Shown: positions 1 to 5,730, counted from the stretch's first letter. The stretch: DNA of 5,730 nt from Dehalococcoidia bacterium (GCA_029859145.1 JAOUDT010000089.1:1-5730); one strand, 5' to 3'. Numbers and translations are program-made. The notes: generated from the sequence alone by a model not told the origin.

Positions 1-894
1 TACGGCAATCAACATAGAGACACGATAGATGGGATCGAGGCCGGCTTTGCCCAATATGGGGAGAAGCATGAGGAAGGCGACAAGGAAAACAGGAGTTCCG
101 ATAATACATAGGTAGTCAGTTGATTTGCGCCTCAGGTGGTCCACAATGAACTGAATCACTAGGTAGGCAAATATGACGAAGATGAACAGCAGTCCACCTA
201 CCCAGGTAAGCAGGTAAATACCCAGGAAAATGCCGGCGAACAGGGTGTAGATAAGGGGCTTCCTTATAGTCGACCAGTCTCTGCTTAGAATGTGACCAAA
301 GGAAATCTCTCTTTCTCGAGCTCGTTTGACGGCCATTATTAGAAACAGCATGCACACGGTGGCAAACAGAGTCTCTGCAGCATGATGGTCGGTAAAGCCG
401 AGCAGAGAACGATGCATGAATTCGCTAGGTATGATGACAACCAATGCGGCGGAGATTACGCCCACCCAGCGGTTAAACAGTTCCTTGCCGATAAAGTACA
501 CCGGAATGAGCGTCAGAGTGCCCAGAATAGGAGTGATATAAACAGCCATTGATTCCATGGCATGCAGACTTGATGCCGCTCCCTTAACGAGCAGAATAAT
601 GCCAGCGACAAGCCAGGCGAAGAATGGCCGAACGAGCCCGTCACTACCTCCGGGGTAGAGCTGATAGGGGTCAAAGATGTTGAAGTGAGGGAAGTTGTGA
701 ACCAGCGTTTCTATGTTGCGCATGTAATAATAGGCATCGGTCTCGCGAAAAAAGACCCAGTCATTGACAAAGATTGAGTCAGAGGAGAGGGCTATGCGTA
801 GGTACAATGAGATGGCGCAGACAGCTGCCAGAATTACGCCCACTACGACTATCGGGAGCCATTTCCGTTTCTTCTCTGGACCTTGCTCGCTCAC
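1..894 (-). CDS. STT3/AglB-type oligosaccharyltransferase, N-terminal part (gene runs off the left edge)
   Basis: Membrane enzyme of the STT3/PglB/AglB family, which moves a lipid-linked glycan onto asparagine of exported proteins. I translated the minus strand from a GTG at 894; the frame stays open to base 1 (298 codons). Visible: a basic N-terminus (KKRK, residues 8-11), a first membrane helix at about 13-34, then a long external loop carrying ETDAYYYMR (51-59), which fits the first acidic metal-binding motif (D53). A second motif, GFTDHHAAE (166-174), gives D169 and H171, the D-x-H form known from archaeal AglB rather than the D-x-E of Campylobacter PglB. A further typical block is GIYLLTWVGGLLF, in a membrane helix. 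Family members are usually 600-900 residues, so the WWDYG motif and the C-terminal domain lie outside the window. The GTG is chosen because AGGA lies 7 bases before it and no ATG occurs between it and an in-frame upstream stop. The alternative, another GT-C glycosyltransferase, is less likely given the DHH motif. Confidence 0.85.
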   Translation of the reverse strand, partial: MSEQGPEKKRKWLPIVVVGVILAAVCAISLYLRIALSSDSIFVNDWVFFRETDAYYYMRNIETLVHNFPHFNIFDPYQLYPGGSDGLVRPFFAWLVAGIILLVKGAASSLHAMESMAVYITPILGTLTLIPVYFIGKELFNRWVGVISAALVVIIPSEFMHRSLLGFTDHHAAETLFATVCMLFLIMAVKRAREREISFGHILSRDWSTIRKPLIYTLFAGIFLGIYLLTWVGGLLFIFVIFAYLVIQFIVDHLRRKSTDYLCIIGTPVFLVAFLMLLPILGKAGLDPIYRVSMLIAV

Positions 895-901
895 TTGAAA
901 T

Positions 902-905
902 TCCT
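902..905 (-). promoter_or_regulatory. Shine-Dalgarno of the oligosaccharyltransferase gene
   Basis: AGGA reads on the minus strand 7 bases before the GTG start at 894. It supports this non-ATG start, because the in-frame codons back to the upstream stop contain no ATG. Confidence 0.55.
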
Positions 906-941
906 GCAGGAAGACCGCCTTCCAGCTAAAATATGCTCCGT

Positions 942-970
942 ATTATAAACTTACCGCTTGGATATTACAA
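942..970 (-). promoter_or_regulatory. sigma70-type promoter for the oligosaccharyltransferase gene
   Basis: On the minus strand a perfect -10 box TATAAT (942-947) is preceded, after exactly 17 bp, by TTGTAA (965-970), a 4/6 match to the -35 consensus. Transcription would start near 935, giving a leader of about 40 bases before the GTG at 894, enough for the AGGA site. It lies in the divergent region, its -35 box about 40 bp from that of the rhomboid promoter. Called by eye; no start site is measured. Confidence 0.55.
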
Positions 971-1007
971 CATAACTTCCAACCCATCAACTCGTTTTGG
1001 CAGTCTG

Positions 1008-1036
1008 TTGAAGCAGAAGCCAGATTTATCTATAAT
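1008..1036 (+). promoter_or_regulatory. sigma70-type promoter placed for leaderless transcription of the rhomboid gene
   Basis: TTGAAG (1008-1013, 4/6 to TTGACA), a 17-bp spacer and a perfect TATAAT (1031-1036). The first ATG begins only 3 bases after the -10 box, at 1040, and a second ATG at 1043. The usual start point about 7 bases past the -10 box falls on the A of the second ATG. There is no purine-rich Shine-Dalgarno before either ATG, which fits a leaderless mRNA. Leaderless use is inference from geometry. Confidence 0.55.
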
Positions 1037-1039
1037 TGC

Positions 1040-1615
1040 ATGATGCGAACCTATCGCGCCGTCAATCTGAACGTCCTCTGGTTCCTAATCGCTCTAAATG
1101 TCCTAGTCTTCATAATCACTTCGCTAAGGCCAGAAGCAACAATCGGTCTCCTTGGCTTGACACCCGCGCTACTCTCTCAACAACCCTGGACTATCATAAC
1201 CAGCATGTTTGTGCACGGTGGTTTTGGCCACATATTGTTCAATATGATAAGCCTGTATTTTCTGGGAAGCTTCCTCATCAGGGCAGCGGGTGACAGAAGC
1301 TTTCTGGCAATATTCTTCCTGGGAGGACTGGCGGGCAATATTCTCTTCGTCCTTCTCGCCAACCCATTTTCAACAGGGATAGGGGCCTCCGGCGCTGTTT
1401 TCGCCCTTGGCGGAGCCCTGGCAGTAATGGTGCCCAGAGTCCCAGTCTTTGTACTCTTCATCCCCGTCCCCATACCACTCTGGGTGGCAATCATAATCTT
1501 CTTCCTCTTTTCTTTCCTTCCCAGGATAGCCTGGCAAGCTCACCTCGGAGGTTTGCTGCTGGGACTCATAGCCGGCCTTATCCTCAGGAAAAGAAGACGA
1601 ATCTCTTATTTTTGA
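1040..1615 (+). CDS. Rhomboid family intramembrane serine protease
   Basis: Polytopic inner-membrane protease of 191 residues that cuts substrates inside the membrane. The family signature is complete: HGGFGHILFN (59-68) supplies the oxyanion-side His64 and Asn68, GIGASG (113-118) holds the nucleophile Ser117, and AHLGG (167-171) gives the general base His168. The sequence before the first motif, PWTIITSMFVHGG, is also typical. Hydrophobic segments at roughly 12-29, 60-82, 88-107, 116-132, 136-160 and 168-183 match a minimal six-helix, GlpG-like core with no extra cytosolic domain. A basic tail (RKRRR, 183-187) should lie in the cytoplasm. Two ATG codons stand in tandem; if transcription is leaderless, Met2 (1043) may be the real start, without effect on the core. 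The alpha/beta hydrolase follows after 8 bp, probably in one transcript. The substrate cannot be told from the sequence. Confidence 0.93.
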   Translation: MMRTYRAVNLNVLWFLIALNVLVFIITSLRPEATIGLLGLTPALLSQQPWTIITSMFVHGGFGHILFNMISLYFLGSFLIRAAGDRSFLAIFFLGGLAGNILFVLLANPFSTGIGASGAVFALGGALAVMVPRVPVFVLFIPVPIPLWVAIIIFFLFSFLPRIAWQAHLGGLLLGLIAGLILRKRRRISYF

Positions 1616-1623
1616 CCATTTGA

Positions 1624-2382
1624 ATGATGGAGCTGAAACAAATTCGTCTGCATGTCGACGGACTCGAGCTTGCCGGCGAGCTTCATATCCCATCAAGGGA
1701 GACAATTCACCCTACCTTATGCATATGCCATGGCATTCCGGCTTCTCCACCCGACCCCACCGACAGAGGCTATGCAACACTTGCACAACAGTTCTGCCAT
1801 GCCGGCTTCATCACGCTAATCTTCAACTTCCGAGGAACGGGAAAGAGCAAAGGCAACCTGGATATCCTGGGCTGGACTCGAGATCTACAAGCCGCCATCG
1901 ATTTCCTGTATAACGTAAAGGAGGTTGATAAGACCCGCTTTTGCCTACTGGGATTCAGCGGAGGGGCAGCAGTTTCCGTTTATACCGCCGCGCATGACCC
2001 CCGAGTGTCTCTAGTGGTTACCTGCGCCTGTCCTGCGGATTTTCGCTCCCTCCCTGAAAAAGGAACGCCTCTGGAGACTATACGCCGGTTTCGCGAGATC
2101 GGGGCAATAAGAGATGAAGACTTTCCGTCCTCCATAGCGGAATGGCAAAGAGGATTTGAGACCGTCACTCCCGTCAAATGGGTAGATAAGATTTCCCCGC
2201 GTCCTCTCCTTTTGGTTCACGGAGATGCCGATGAATTGATACCCCTGGAGCATGCCCTCAGGCTCTACCGGAAAGCCAAAGAGCCCAAAGAGCTAAGAAT
2301 AATTCCCGGCGCCAGGCACAAGATGCGCCTGGAAAAGGCAGCAATGGATTTTGTATTTGACTGGCTAAAAGCCAGGTGCTAA
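1624..2382 (+). CDS. Alpha/beta hydrolase (serine hydrolase, esterase/lysophospholipase-like)
   Basis: Probable soluble serine hydrolase of 252 residues, with no signal peptide or membrane helix. Motifs appear in the usual order: CHGIPASPP (35-43) for the oxyanion loop, FNFRGTGKS (67-75) after strand 4, the nucleophile elbow GFSGG (110-114) with Ser112, HGDADELIP (199-207) with the likely acid Asp203, and GARHKM (229-234) with His232. A short helical lid lies between about 140 and 190. The layout resembles the small COG1073/COG2945-like hydrolases often labelled as esterases or dienelactone-hydrolase relatives, but the substrate cannot be assigned. It starts 8 bp after the rhomboid stop with tandem ATGs and no clear Shine-Dalgarno, so translation is probably coupled to the rhomboid gene. 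Its stop faces that of cimA with 10 bp between. Confidence 0.88.
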   Translation: MMELKQIRLHVDGLELAGELHIPSRETIHPTLCICHGIPASPPDPTDRGYATLAQQFCHAGFITLIFNFRGTGKSKGNLDILGWTRDLQAAIDFLYNVKEVDKTRFCLLGFSGGAAVSVYTAAHDPRVSLVVTCACPADFRSLPEKGTPLETIRRFREIGAIRDEDFPSSIAEWQRGFETVTPVKWVDKISPRPLLLVHGDADELIPLEHALRLYRKAKEPKELRIIPGARHKMRLEKAAMDFVFDWLKARC

Positions 2383-2392
2383 ATGAGAGAAG

Positions 2393-3988
2393 TCAGTCCT
2401 TTGCCTTCCCCGCGTGCTTTGTTAGCCAATACTCCATACTGTCGGCCAGGGCCAGCCAGCTAGCTTCGATGATGTTAGTGGAGCTACCCACGGTTCGCCA
2501 ATTCTCCCTGCCGTCGCTGGATTCGATGAGCACCCGGACTTGAGATGCAGTACCAGCAGTTTCCTCCAAAATCCGCACCTTATAGTCAATGAGTTTCACC
2601 GCCGTCAAGTCAGGATAGAACTGGAGCAAGGCTTTACGCAAGGCTTTGTCAAGGGCATCGACCGGGCCATCACCCTCAGCAGCCGTATGCACTATCCTGT
2701 CATCCACCTTCACCTTGATGGTGGCTTCCGATAATGGCTCTTCCTGGTTTCCTCTGGTAGGCGGGCGGCGCCGTTTCTCCACCACGACCATGAAGTCAAC
2801 TAGCTCGAAGGGTGGCCGATAATCTGCTTGAACCCGGCGAAGCAGAAGGTCAAAAGACGCTTCGGCAACATCGTATTGAAAACCCTGCTTCTCGAGTGTT
2901 TTGATTTGCTCCAGTACTTCCTCAATTGCCTTGCCTTTCGGAACAGGCAGTCCACGCTCCTTGGCTTTGAAGGCAATACTCCCCTTACCAGCTAGTTCGG
3001 AAACAACGACATGTGGGCGGTTGCCTACTAGGCTCGGATTTATGTGCTGATAGCTATCCTCCCATTTTATTAGGCCCGATACGTGAATCCCGCCCTTGTG
3101 CGTAAAGGCGTCATCACCAACATAGGGAAGCCGGTCATAATGCGGCATGTTAGCTAGCTCTGATACATAGCGAGAGACGTCGCTGAGCTTGCTCAGTTGC
3201 TTGTCGGTAACGCATTCAATGCCCATCTTGATCTTCAAGGTCGGTATGATGGAACAGAGGTTGGCGTTGCCGCAGCGCTCACCGTAGCCATTAATGGTTC
3301 CATGAACTTGAACAACTCCCGCTTCCACGGCAGCCAGGGTATTAGCTACGGCAAGCTCGGCATCATTATGGGTATGAACGCCTAGAGCGACAGAGTTTGC
3401 CTTTTTCACAGCTTTGATGGCCCCCGCCATTTGCTGCGGCAGACTGCCGCCGTTGGTGTCGCAAAGAACCACGCATTCTGCGCCGGCTTTGGCCGCAGCC
3501 GCTACTACCTGCAACGCATATTCAGGATTATCTCTATAGCCATCGAAGAAGTGCTCGGCATCAAAGAAAACCCGGAGCCCCTTGGCCCTCAGGTAGTCTA
3601 TGGAATCTGTGATCATACTGAGGTTCTCTTCCGGTGTTGTCTCCAGAACCCGCGTTACCTGCTTATCCCAGGCTTTTCCCACAATAGTGACCACTTTGGT
3701 CTTGGCCTCAAGCAAAGCCCGGAGATTAAGGTCCTCTTCCGCCAGGCAATTTGAACGCCTGGTGCTGCCAAACGCCACCAAAGTAGAATGAGTCAACCTC
3801 AAGCTTCTGGCTCTGGCAAAAAACTCGGAATCCTTAGGGTTGGAGCCTGGCCAGCCACCCTCTATGAAGTCGATACCCAGCTCATCGAGTTTCTGGCAAA
3901 TCTTGAGCTTGTCCTCGACGGAGAAGGAAATACCCTCCTCCTGGGCACCATCCCTTAGAGTAGTATCGTAGAGCTGCACTATCATCAT
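2393..3988 (-). CDS. cimA: (R)-citramalate synthase, long form
   Basis: Condenses pyruvate with acetyl-CoA to (R)-citramalate, the first step of threonine-independent isoleucine synthesis. The 531-residue protein has an N-terminal HMGL-like TIM barrel (about 4-275) with DTTLRDGAQ (8-16; catalytic Arg12, metal ligand Asp13), GGWPGSNPKD (44-53), typical of the long CimA group, HTHND (205-209; metal ligands His205 and His207) and NGYGERCGN (233-241). A linker region (about 276-400) contains THKGGIHVSG (296-305). The C-terminal LeuA-type regulatory domain (about 415-525) is the site of end-product feedback in relatives, presumably by isoleucine here. Length and the GGWPGSNPKD block separate it from 2-isopropylmalate and homocitrate synthases. 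It starts 10 bp after the leuB stop, with tandem ATGs and no good Shine-Dalgarno, so coupling to leuB is likely. It is the last gene of its unit. Confidence 0.93.
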   Translation of the reverse strand: MMIVQLYDTTLRDGAQEEGISFSVEDKLKICQKLDELGIDFIEGGWPGSNPKDSEFFARARSLRLTHSTLVAFGSTRRSNCLAEEDLNLRALLEAKTKVVTIVGKAWDKQVTRVLETTPEENLSMITDSIDYLRAKGLRVFFDAEHFFDGYRDNPEYALQVVAAAAKAGAECVVLCDTNGGSLPQQMAGAIKAVKKANSVALGVHTHNDAELAVANTLAAVEAGVVQVHGTINGYGERCGNANLCSIIPTLKIKMGIECVTDKQLSKLSDVSRYVSELANMPHYDRLPYVGDDAFTHKGGIHVSGLIKWEDSYQHINPSLVGNRPHVVVSELAGKGSIAFKAKERGLPVPKGKAIEEVLEQIKTLEKQGFQYDVAEASFDLLLRRVQADYRPPFELVDFMVVVEKRRRPPTRGNQEEPLSEATIKVKVDDRIVHTAAEGDGPVDALDKALRKALLQFYPDLTAVKLIDYKVRILEETAGTASQVRVLIESSDGRENWRTVGSSTNIIEASWLALADSMEYWLTKHAGKAKD

Positions 3989-3998
3989 GGAAATTCTG

Positions 3999-5087
3999 CT
4001 AACCCTTCACTTTTTCTGCAATCAAATCTCCCATTTCTTTCGTCCCCACCTTGGTTCTCCCTTCCGACATTATATCGTAGGTCCTATAACCCTGCTCCAG
4101 GATAGCCAGAACAGCGTCTTCTATAGTACGTGCTTCGGTTTCCAGTGAAAATGAATAGCGAAGCATCATGGCTACGCTTAAGATTGTGGCAATGGGGTTA
4201 GCCACGTCTTGCCCCGAGCGACTAGGAGCGCTGCCATGAATCGGCTCATACATGCCGAAGGTTATTCCTTTGGGAATTCCCGCCAGACTGGCCGAAGGGA
4301 GCATGCCCATTGAGCCAGCCAGCATGGAAGCCTCGTCTGTGAGGATATCACCAAACATATTCTCAGTGACTAGAACGTCAAATTCAGCAGGGCGCTGAAT
4401 AAACCTCATGGCGCAGGCATCAACCAGCATATGCTGAAGCTCAACATCGGGATAGTCGGCGGACATCTCTATGGCAATCTGCCGCCACAGCCGGGATGAC
4501 TGGAGAACATTGGCTTTGTCAACGGACGTTAGTTTCTTCCGCCGGCTGCGAGCCAGCTCAAAGCCTACCCTCAATATCCGCTCAATTTCTGCCTCAGAAT
4601 AAGCCAGGGTATCAACAGCTTGCCTTCCCTTCGGAGTCCGCCACTGCCTTTTAGGCTGACCAAAGTAAAGGCCACCCGTAAGCTCTCTAACCACTACCAG
4701 ATCAACACCCCTAATCACCTCAGGCTTGAGGTTGGCAGAATCCACCAGCATAGGGAAAATTTTCACCGGACGTAGGTTAGCAAACAGCCTCAACCCTTTG
4801 CGCAAAGCCAAAAGGCCGTCTTCAGGGTGGATTTTAGCTTGAGGGCTATCCCACTTGAAACCGCCGACTGCACCCAGGAGCACCGCATCAGATTGTTTGC
4901 ACATCTGCAAGGTCTCAGGACTGAGGGCTGTACCCAGGGTGTCTATAGCAACGCCGCCTATGAGACCATCATGATAAAGAAAGCTGTGCCCGAATTTCTC
5001 ACCCACCGCCTGCAAGACACTGAGTGCCTGAGTCATCACCTCCGGACCAACCCCATCGCCCGGCAAGACTGCTACATTAAATTCCAT
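3999..5087 (-). CDS. leuB: 3-isopropylmalate dehydrogenase
   Basis: Cytosolic beta-decarboxylating dehydrogenase of leucine synthesis; in the citramalate route it also oxidises 3-methylmalate to 2-oxobutyrate, which explains its pairing with cimA. At 362 residues it is full length. Seen: LPGDGVGPEV (8-17), substrate arginines in LRKGLRLFANLRP (R96, R106), VRELTGGLYFG (133-143; R134, Y141), SVDKANVL (188-195; K191), metal aspartates D223, D247 and D251, and HGSAP (284-288). The E. coli-like spacing of VRELTGG and SVDKANVLQSS points to LeuB rather than isocitrate or tartrate dehydrogenase. Odd: the NAD-selecting Asp after HGSAP is Ser289 followed by Arg290, the position of E. coli D236 is Arg232, and that of G337 is Tyr337. 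These are changes toward the NADP type, so cofactor use should not be assumed to be NAD. The ATG is fixed by a good AGAGGT site upstream. Confidence 0.95.
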   Translation of the reverse strand: MEFNVAVLPGDGVGPEVMTQALSVLQAVGEKFGHSFLYHDGLIGGVAIDTLGTALSPETLQMCKQSDAVLLGAVGGFKWDSPQAKIHPEDGLLALRKGLRLFANLRPVKIFPMLVDSANLKPEVIRGVDLVVVRELTGGLYFGQPKRQWRTPKGRQAVDTLAYSEAEIERILRVGFELARSRRKKLTSVDKANVLQSSRLWRQIAIEMSADYPDVELQHMLVDACAMRFIQRPAEFDVLVTENMFGDILTDEASMLAGSMGMLPSASLAGIPKGITFGMYEPIHGSAPSRSGQDVANPIATILSVAMMLRYSFSLETEARTIEDAVLAILEQGYRTYDIMSEGRTKVGTKEMGDLIAEKVKG

Positions 5088-5094
5088 ACTTTTT

Positions 5095-5100
5095 ACCTCT
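5095..5100 (-). promoter_or_regulatory. Shine-Dalgarno of leuB
   Basis: AGAGGT on the minus strand ends 7 bases before the ATG at 5087. It is the strongest ribosome binding site in the window and contrasts with cimA, the rhomboid and the hydrolase, which have none that is clear. Confidence 0.7.
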
Positions 5101-5165
5101 ATAGAATGGCCTTGCTGTGTTCAACAATTATATATACGTCTTGCCTTTCTTGACTAGAGAGGATA

Positions 5166-5194
5166 TTTGTACACCGATTGAAAGATTATGTCAA
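5166..5194 (-). promoter_or_regulatory. Candidate sigma70-type promoter of leuB-cimA
   Basis: On the minus strand a perfect -35 box TTGACA (5189-5194) is followed after 17 bp by TACAAA (5166-5171), a 4/6 match to the -10 consensus. It predicts a start near 5159 and a leader of about 70 bases. A TATAAT also occurs closer to the gene (5127-5132) but has no recognisable -35 box at 16-18 bp. The leader is too short for a T-box and has no ATG for a leader peptide, so I see no sign of attenuation. Confidence 0.5.
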
Positions 5195-5222
5195 CTTTCC
5201 TTGTCTTGCGAAAGCCCATTTG

Positions 5223-5239
5223 CTTCTCACGTGGAGAAG
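5223..5239. repeat. Short hairpin upstream of the leuB promoter
   Basis: CTTCTC and GAGAAG form a perfect 6-bp inverted repeat around a 5-base loop that contributes to a CACGTG palindrome (5228-5233). It is not followed by a T-run on either strand, so it does not look like an intrinsic terminator. It may be an operator or chance. Confidence 0.25.
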
Positions 5240-5245
5240 GAAGAG

Positions 5246-5280
5246 GTCTCTCACTCGGAAGTTGCGTTTCTCACTCCGAA
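5246..5280. repeat. 15-bp direct repeat, two copies with a 20-bp period
   Basis: Bases 5246-5260 and 5266-5280 agree at 13 of 15 positions (GTYTCTCACTCSGAA). A shorter related piece, CTTCTCAC, lies at 5223-5230. The copies lie 50-90 bp upstream of the candidate leuB -35 box and downstream of the VOC gene. The 20-bp period, about two helical turns, would suit an activator site on one DNA face, but that is speculation. Confidence 0.4.
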
Positions 5281-5300
5281 TCAGAATACACGGAGTGTAT
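5272..5300. repeat. Two overlapping inverted repeats just after the VOC/zinc-ribbon gene
   Basis: ATACAC-GGA-GTGTAT (5286-5300) is a perfect 6-bp inverted repeat with a 3-base centre. Overlapping it, CACTCCG (5272-5278) pairs perfectly with CGGAGTG (5291-5297) across 12 bases. The two pairings share bases and exclude each other. They begin 8 bases beyond the stop codon of the rightmost gene. No T-run follows on the minus strand, so a simple rho-independent terminator is not supported; an RNA 3' end structure or a DNA operator is possible. Confidence 0.45.
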
Positions 5301-5307
5301 GCATAGA

Positions 5308-5730
5308 CTAAGCCCTACCGCCCCAGGCAGGCATACTTTCCATACGCTCTCTCGCTGTGCTCTCGGCAGTTTTTCTATCCATCTTCTGAGACATCATCAT
5401 GAAGTTTACCATGCCCTCAAACACCTCTTCACGGGTCTTGAGGCTGCCATCCGGGTTGGAACAGTATACGCAGTACAGGTTCCCCGGATTTCCCCCACCA
5501 AAGTCTTCAGGCTTAGTCATGGGCATGCCACAGCTCATACAACTCTTAACGGCCTTGGAGACTTGATTAAATGTCAGCTTATATCCATTAATGTCCTCGA
5601 CTGCAAAATCCCTGATGCCAAACGGTTCGTCCTTTATGTCAACTGTAATATGAACGCCTTTGCTTTTCAATTCGCCGTAGTATTCATCAATATCCCCGTC
5701 GATCTGCATATACAAATTCACACCGATGCC
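5308..5730 (-). CDS. VOC (glyoxalase-fold) domain fused to a zinc ribbon, C-terminal part (gene enters from the right edge)
   Basis: The frame is open to base 5730, giving 140 visible residues; a GTG at 5721 lies in the frame but is internal to the fold and unlikely to be the start. Residues about 1-55 look like the C-terminal half of a VOC module: a strand with NLYMQIDG, the helix DEYYGELKSKGV, then EPFGIRDFAVED and NGYKLTF. The last strand has Thr53 where metal-dependent glyoxalases often carry Glu, so a metal-dependent enzyme of that type is doubtful. A second domain follows: Cys64 and Cys67 in CMSCGMPM, Cys87 and Cys90 in CVYC, spaced C-x2-C-x19-C-x2-C, with a helical tail ending near PAW. 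This resembles the putative zinc ribbon family Zn_ribbon_2, whose function is unknown. No partner gene is visible, and the function cannot be named. Confidence 0.75.
   Translation of the reverse strand, partial: GIGVNLYMQIDGDIDEYYGELKSKGVHITVDIKDEPFGIRDFAVEDINGYKLTFNQVSKAVKSCMSCGMPMTKPEDFGGGNPGNLYCVYCSNPDGSLKTREEVFEGMVNFMMMSQKMDRKTAESTARERMESMPAWGGRA

Noticed and set aside
116..355. Open frame of 79 codons on the minus strand
   Set aside because: It is a shadow of the oligosaccharyltransferase gene in another frame; its translation has no family features, while the overlapping frame has STT3 motifs.
2361..2375. CTGGC-TAAAA-GCCAG hairpin at the end of the hydrolase gene, a possible terminator for the convergent units
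   Set aside because: The stem is only 5 bp, lies inside coding sequence, and no T-run follows on either strand.
5127..5132. TATAAT close to leuB as the main promoter
   Set aside because: The -10 box is perfect but no -35-like hexamer stands 16-18 bp upstream; the TTGACA-N17-TACAAA site is better balanced. It may still act as a secondary start.
5088..5165. T-box, riboswitch or leader-peptide attenuator before leuB
   Set aside because: The predicted leader is about 70 bases, lacks a T-box sequence and any ATG, and has no terminator-like hairpin.
5117..5311. Open frame of 64 codons on the plus strand across the leuB upstream region
   Set aside because: It overlaps promoter elements and repeats, has no ribosome site and no recognisable protein features.
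5719..5721. GTG as the start of the VOC/zinc-ribbon gene
   Set aside because: The frame is open to the window edge and the GTG falls inside a VOC beta strand, so the gene most likely begins outside the window.

Overview
The window is a bacterial chromosome segment of intermediate GC, with dense gene packing and no sign of a mobile element, RNA gene or CRISPR array. The long-form citramalate synthase beside leuB, the bacterial STT3-type oligosaccharyltransferase with an archaeal-style motif, and the VOC/zinc-ribbon protein together suggest a Chloroflexota genome, perhaps of the Dehalococcoidia type. This is inference from gene content, and no marker gene in the window proves it.

Layout. From the left edge to 894, on the minus strand, lies the N-terminal part of an STT3/AglB-like oligosaccharyltransferase, running off the window. 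A 145-bp divergent intergenic region (895-1039) holds two recognisable sigma70-type promoters, one for each direction. Rightward runs a two-gene unit: a rhomboid intramembrane protease (1040-1615) and, 8 bp later, an alpha/beta hydrolase (1624-2382). This unit converges, with only 10 bp between stop codons, on a leftward unit made of leuB (3999-5087) followed by cimA (2393-3988). A 220-bp intergenic region (5088-5307) contains a promoter candidate and a Shine-Dalgarno for leuB, plus a cluster of short direct and inverted repeats. On the right edge (5308-5730, minus strand) is the C-terminal part of a VOC/glyoxalase-fold protein joined to a zinc ribbon.

How the genes work together. CimA condenses pyruvate and acetyl-CoA to (R)-citramalate. 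After isomerisation by LeuCD (not in the window), LeuB oxidises the 3-methylmalate to 2-oxobutyrate for isoleucine, and it also serves leucine synthesis. The OST and the rhomboid are both membrane enzymes that act on exported or membrane proteins, but they are transcribed divergently and no functional link is shown.

The most interesting observation is in LeuB. Several residues that set NAD versus NADP choice in this family are changed toward the NADP-type state: Arg at the E. coli D236 position, Ser-Arg at D289-I290, and Tyr at G337. Also notable are a promoter whose -10 box sits 3 bp before the rhomboid start, implying a leaderless mRNA, and the use of tandem ATGATG starts without a Shine-Dalgarno in three of the four complete genes.
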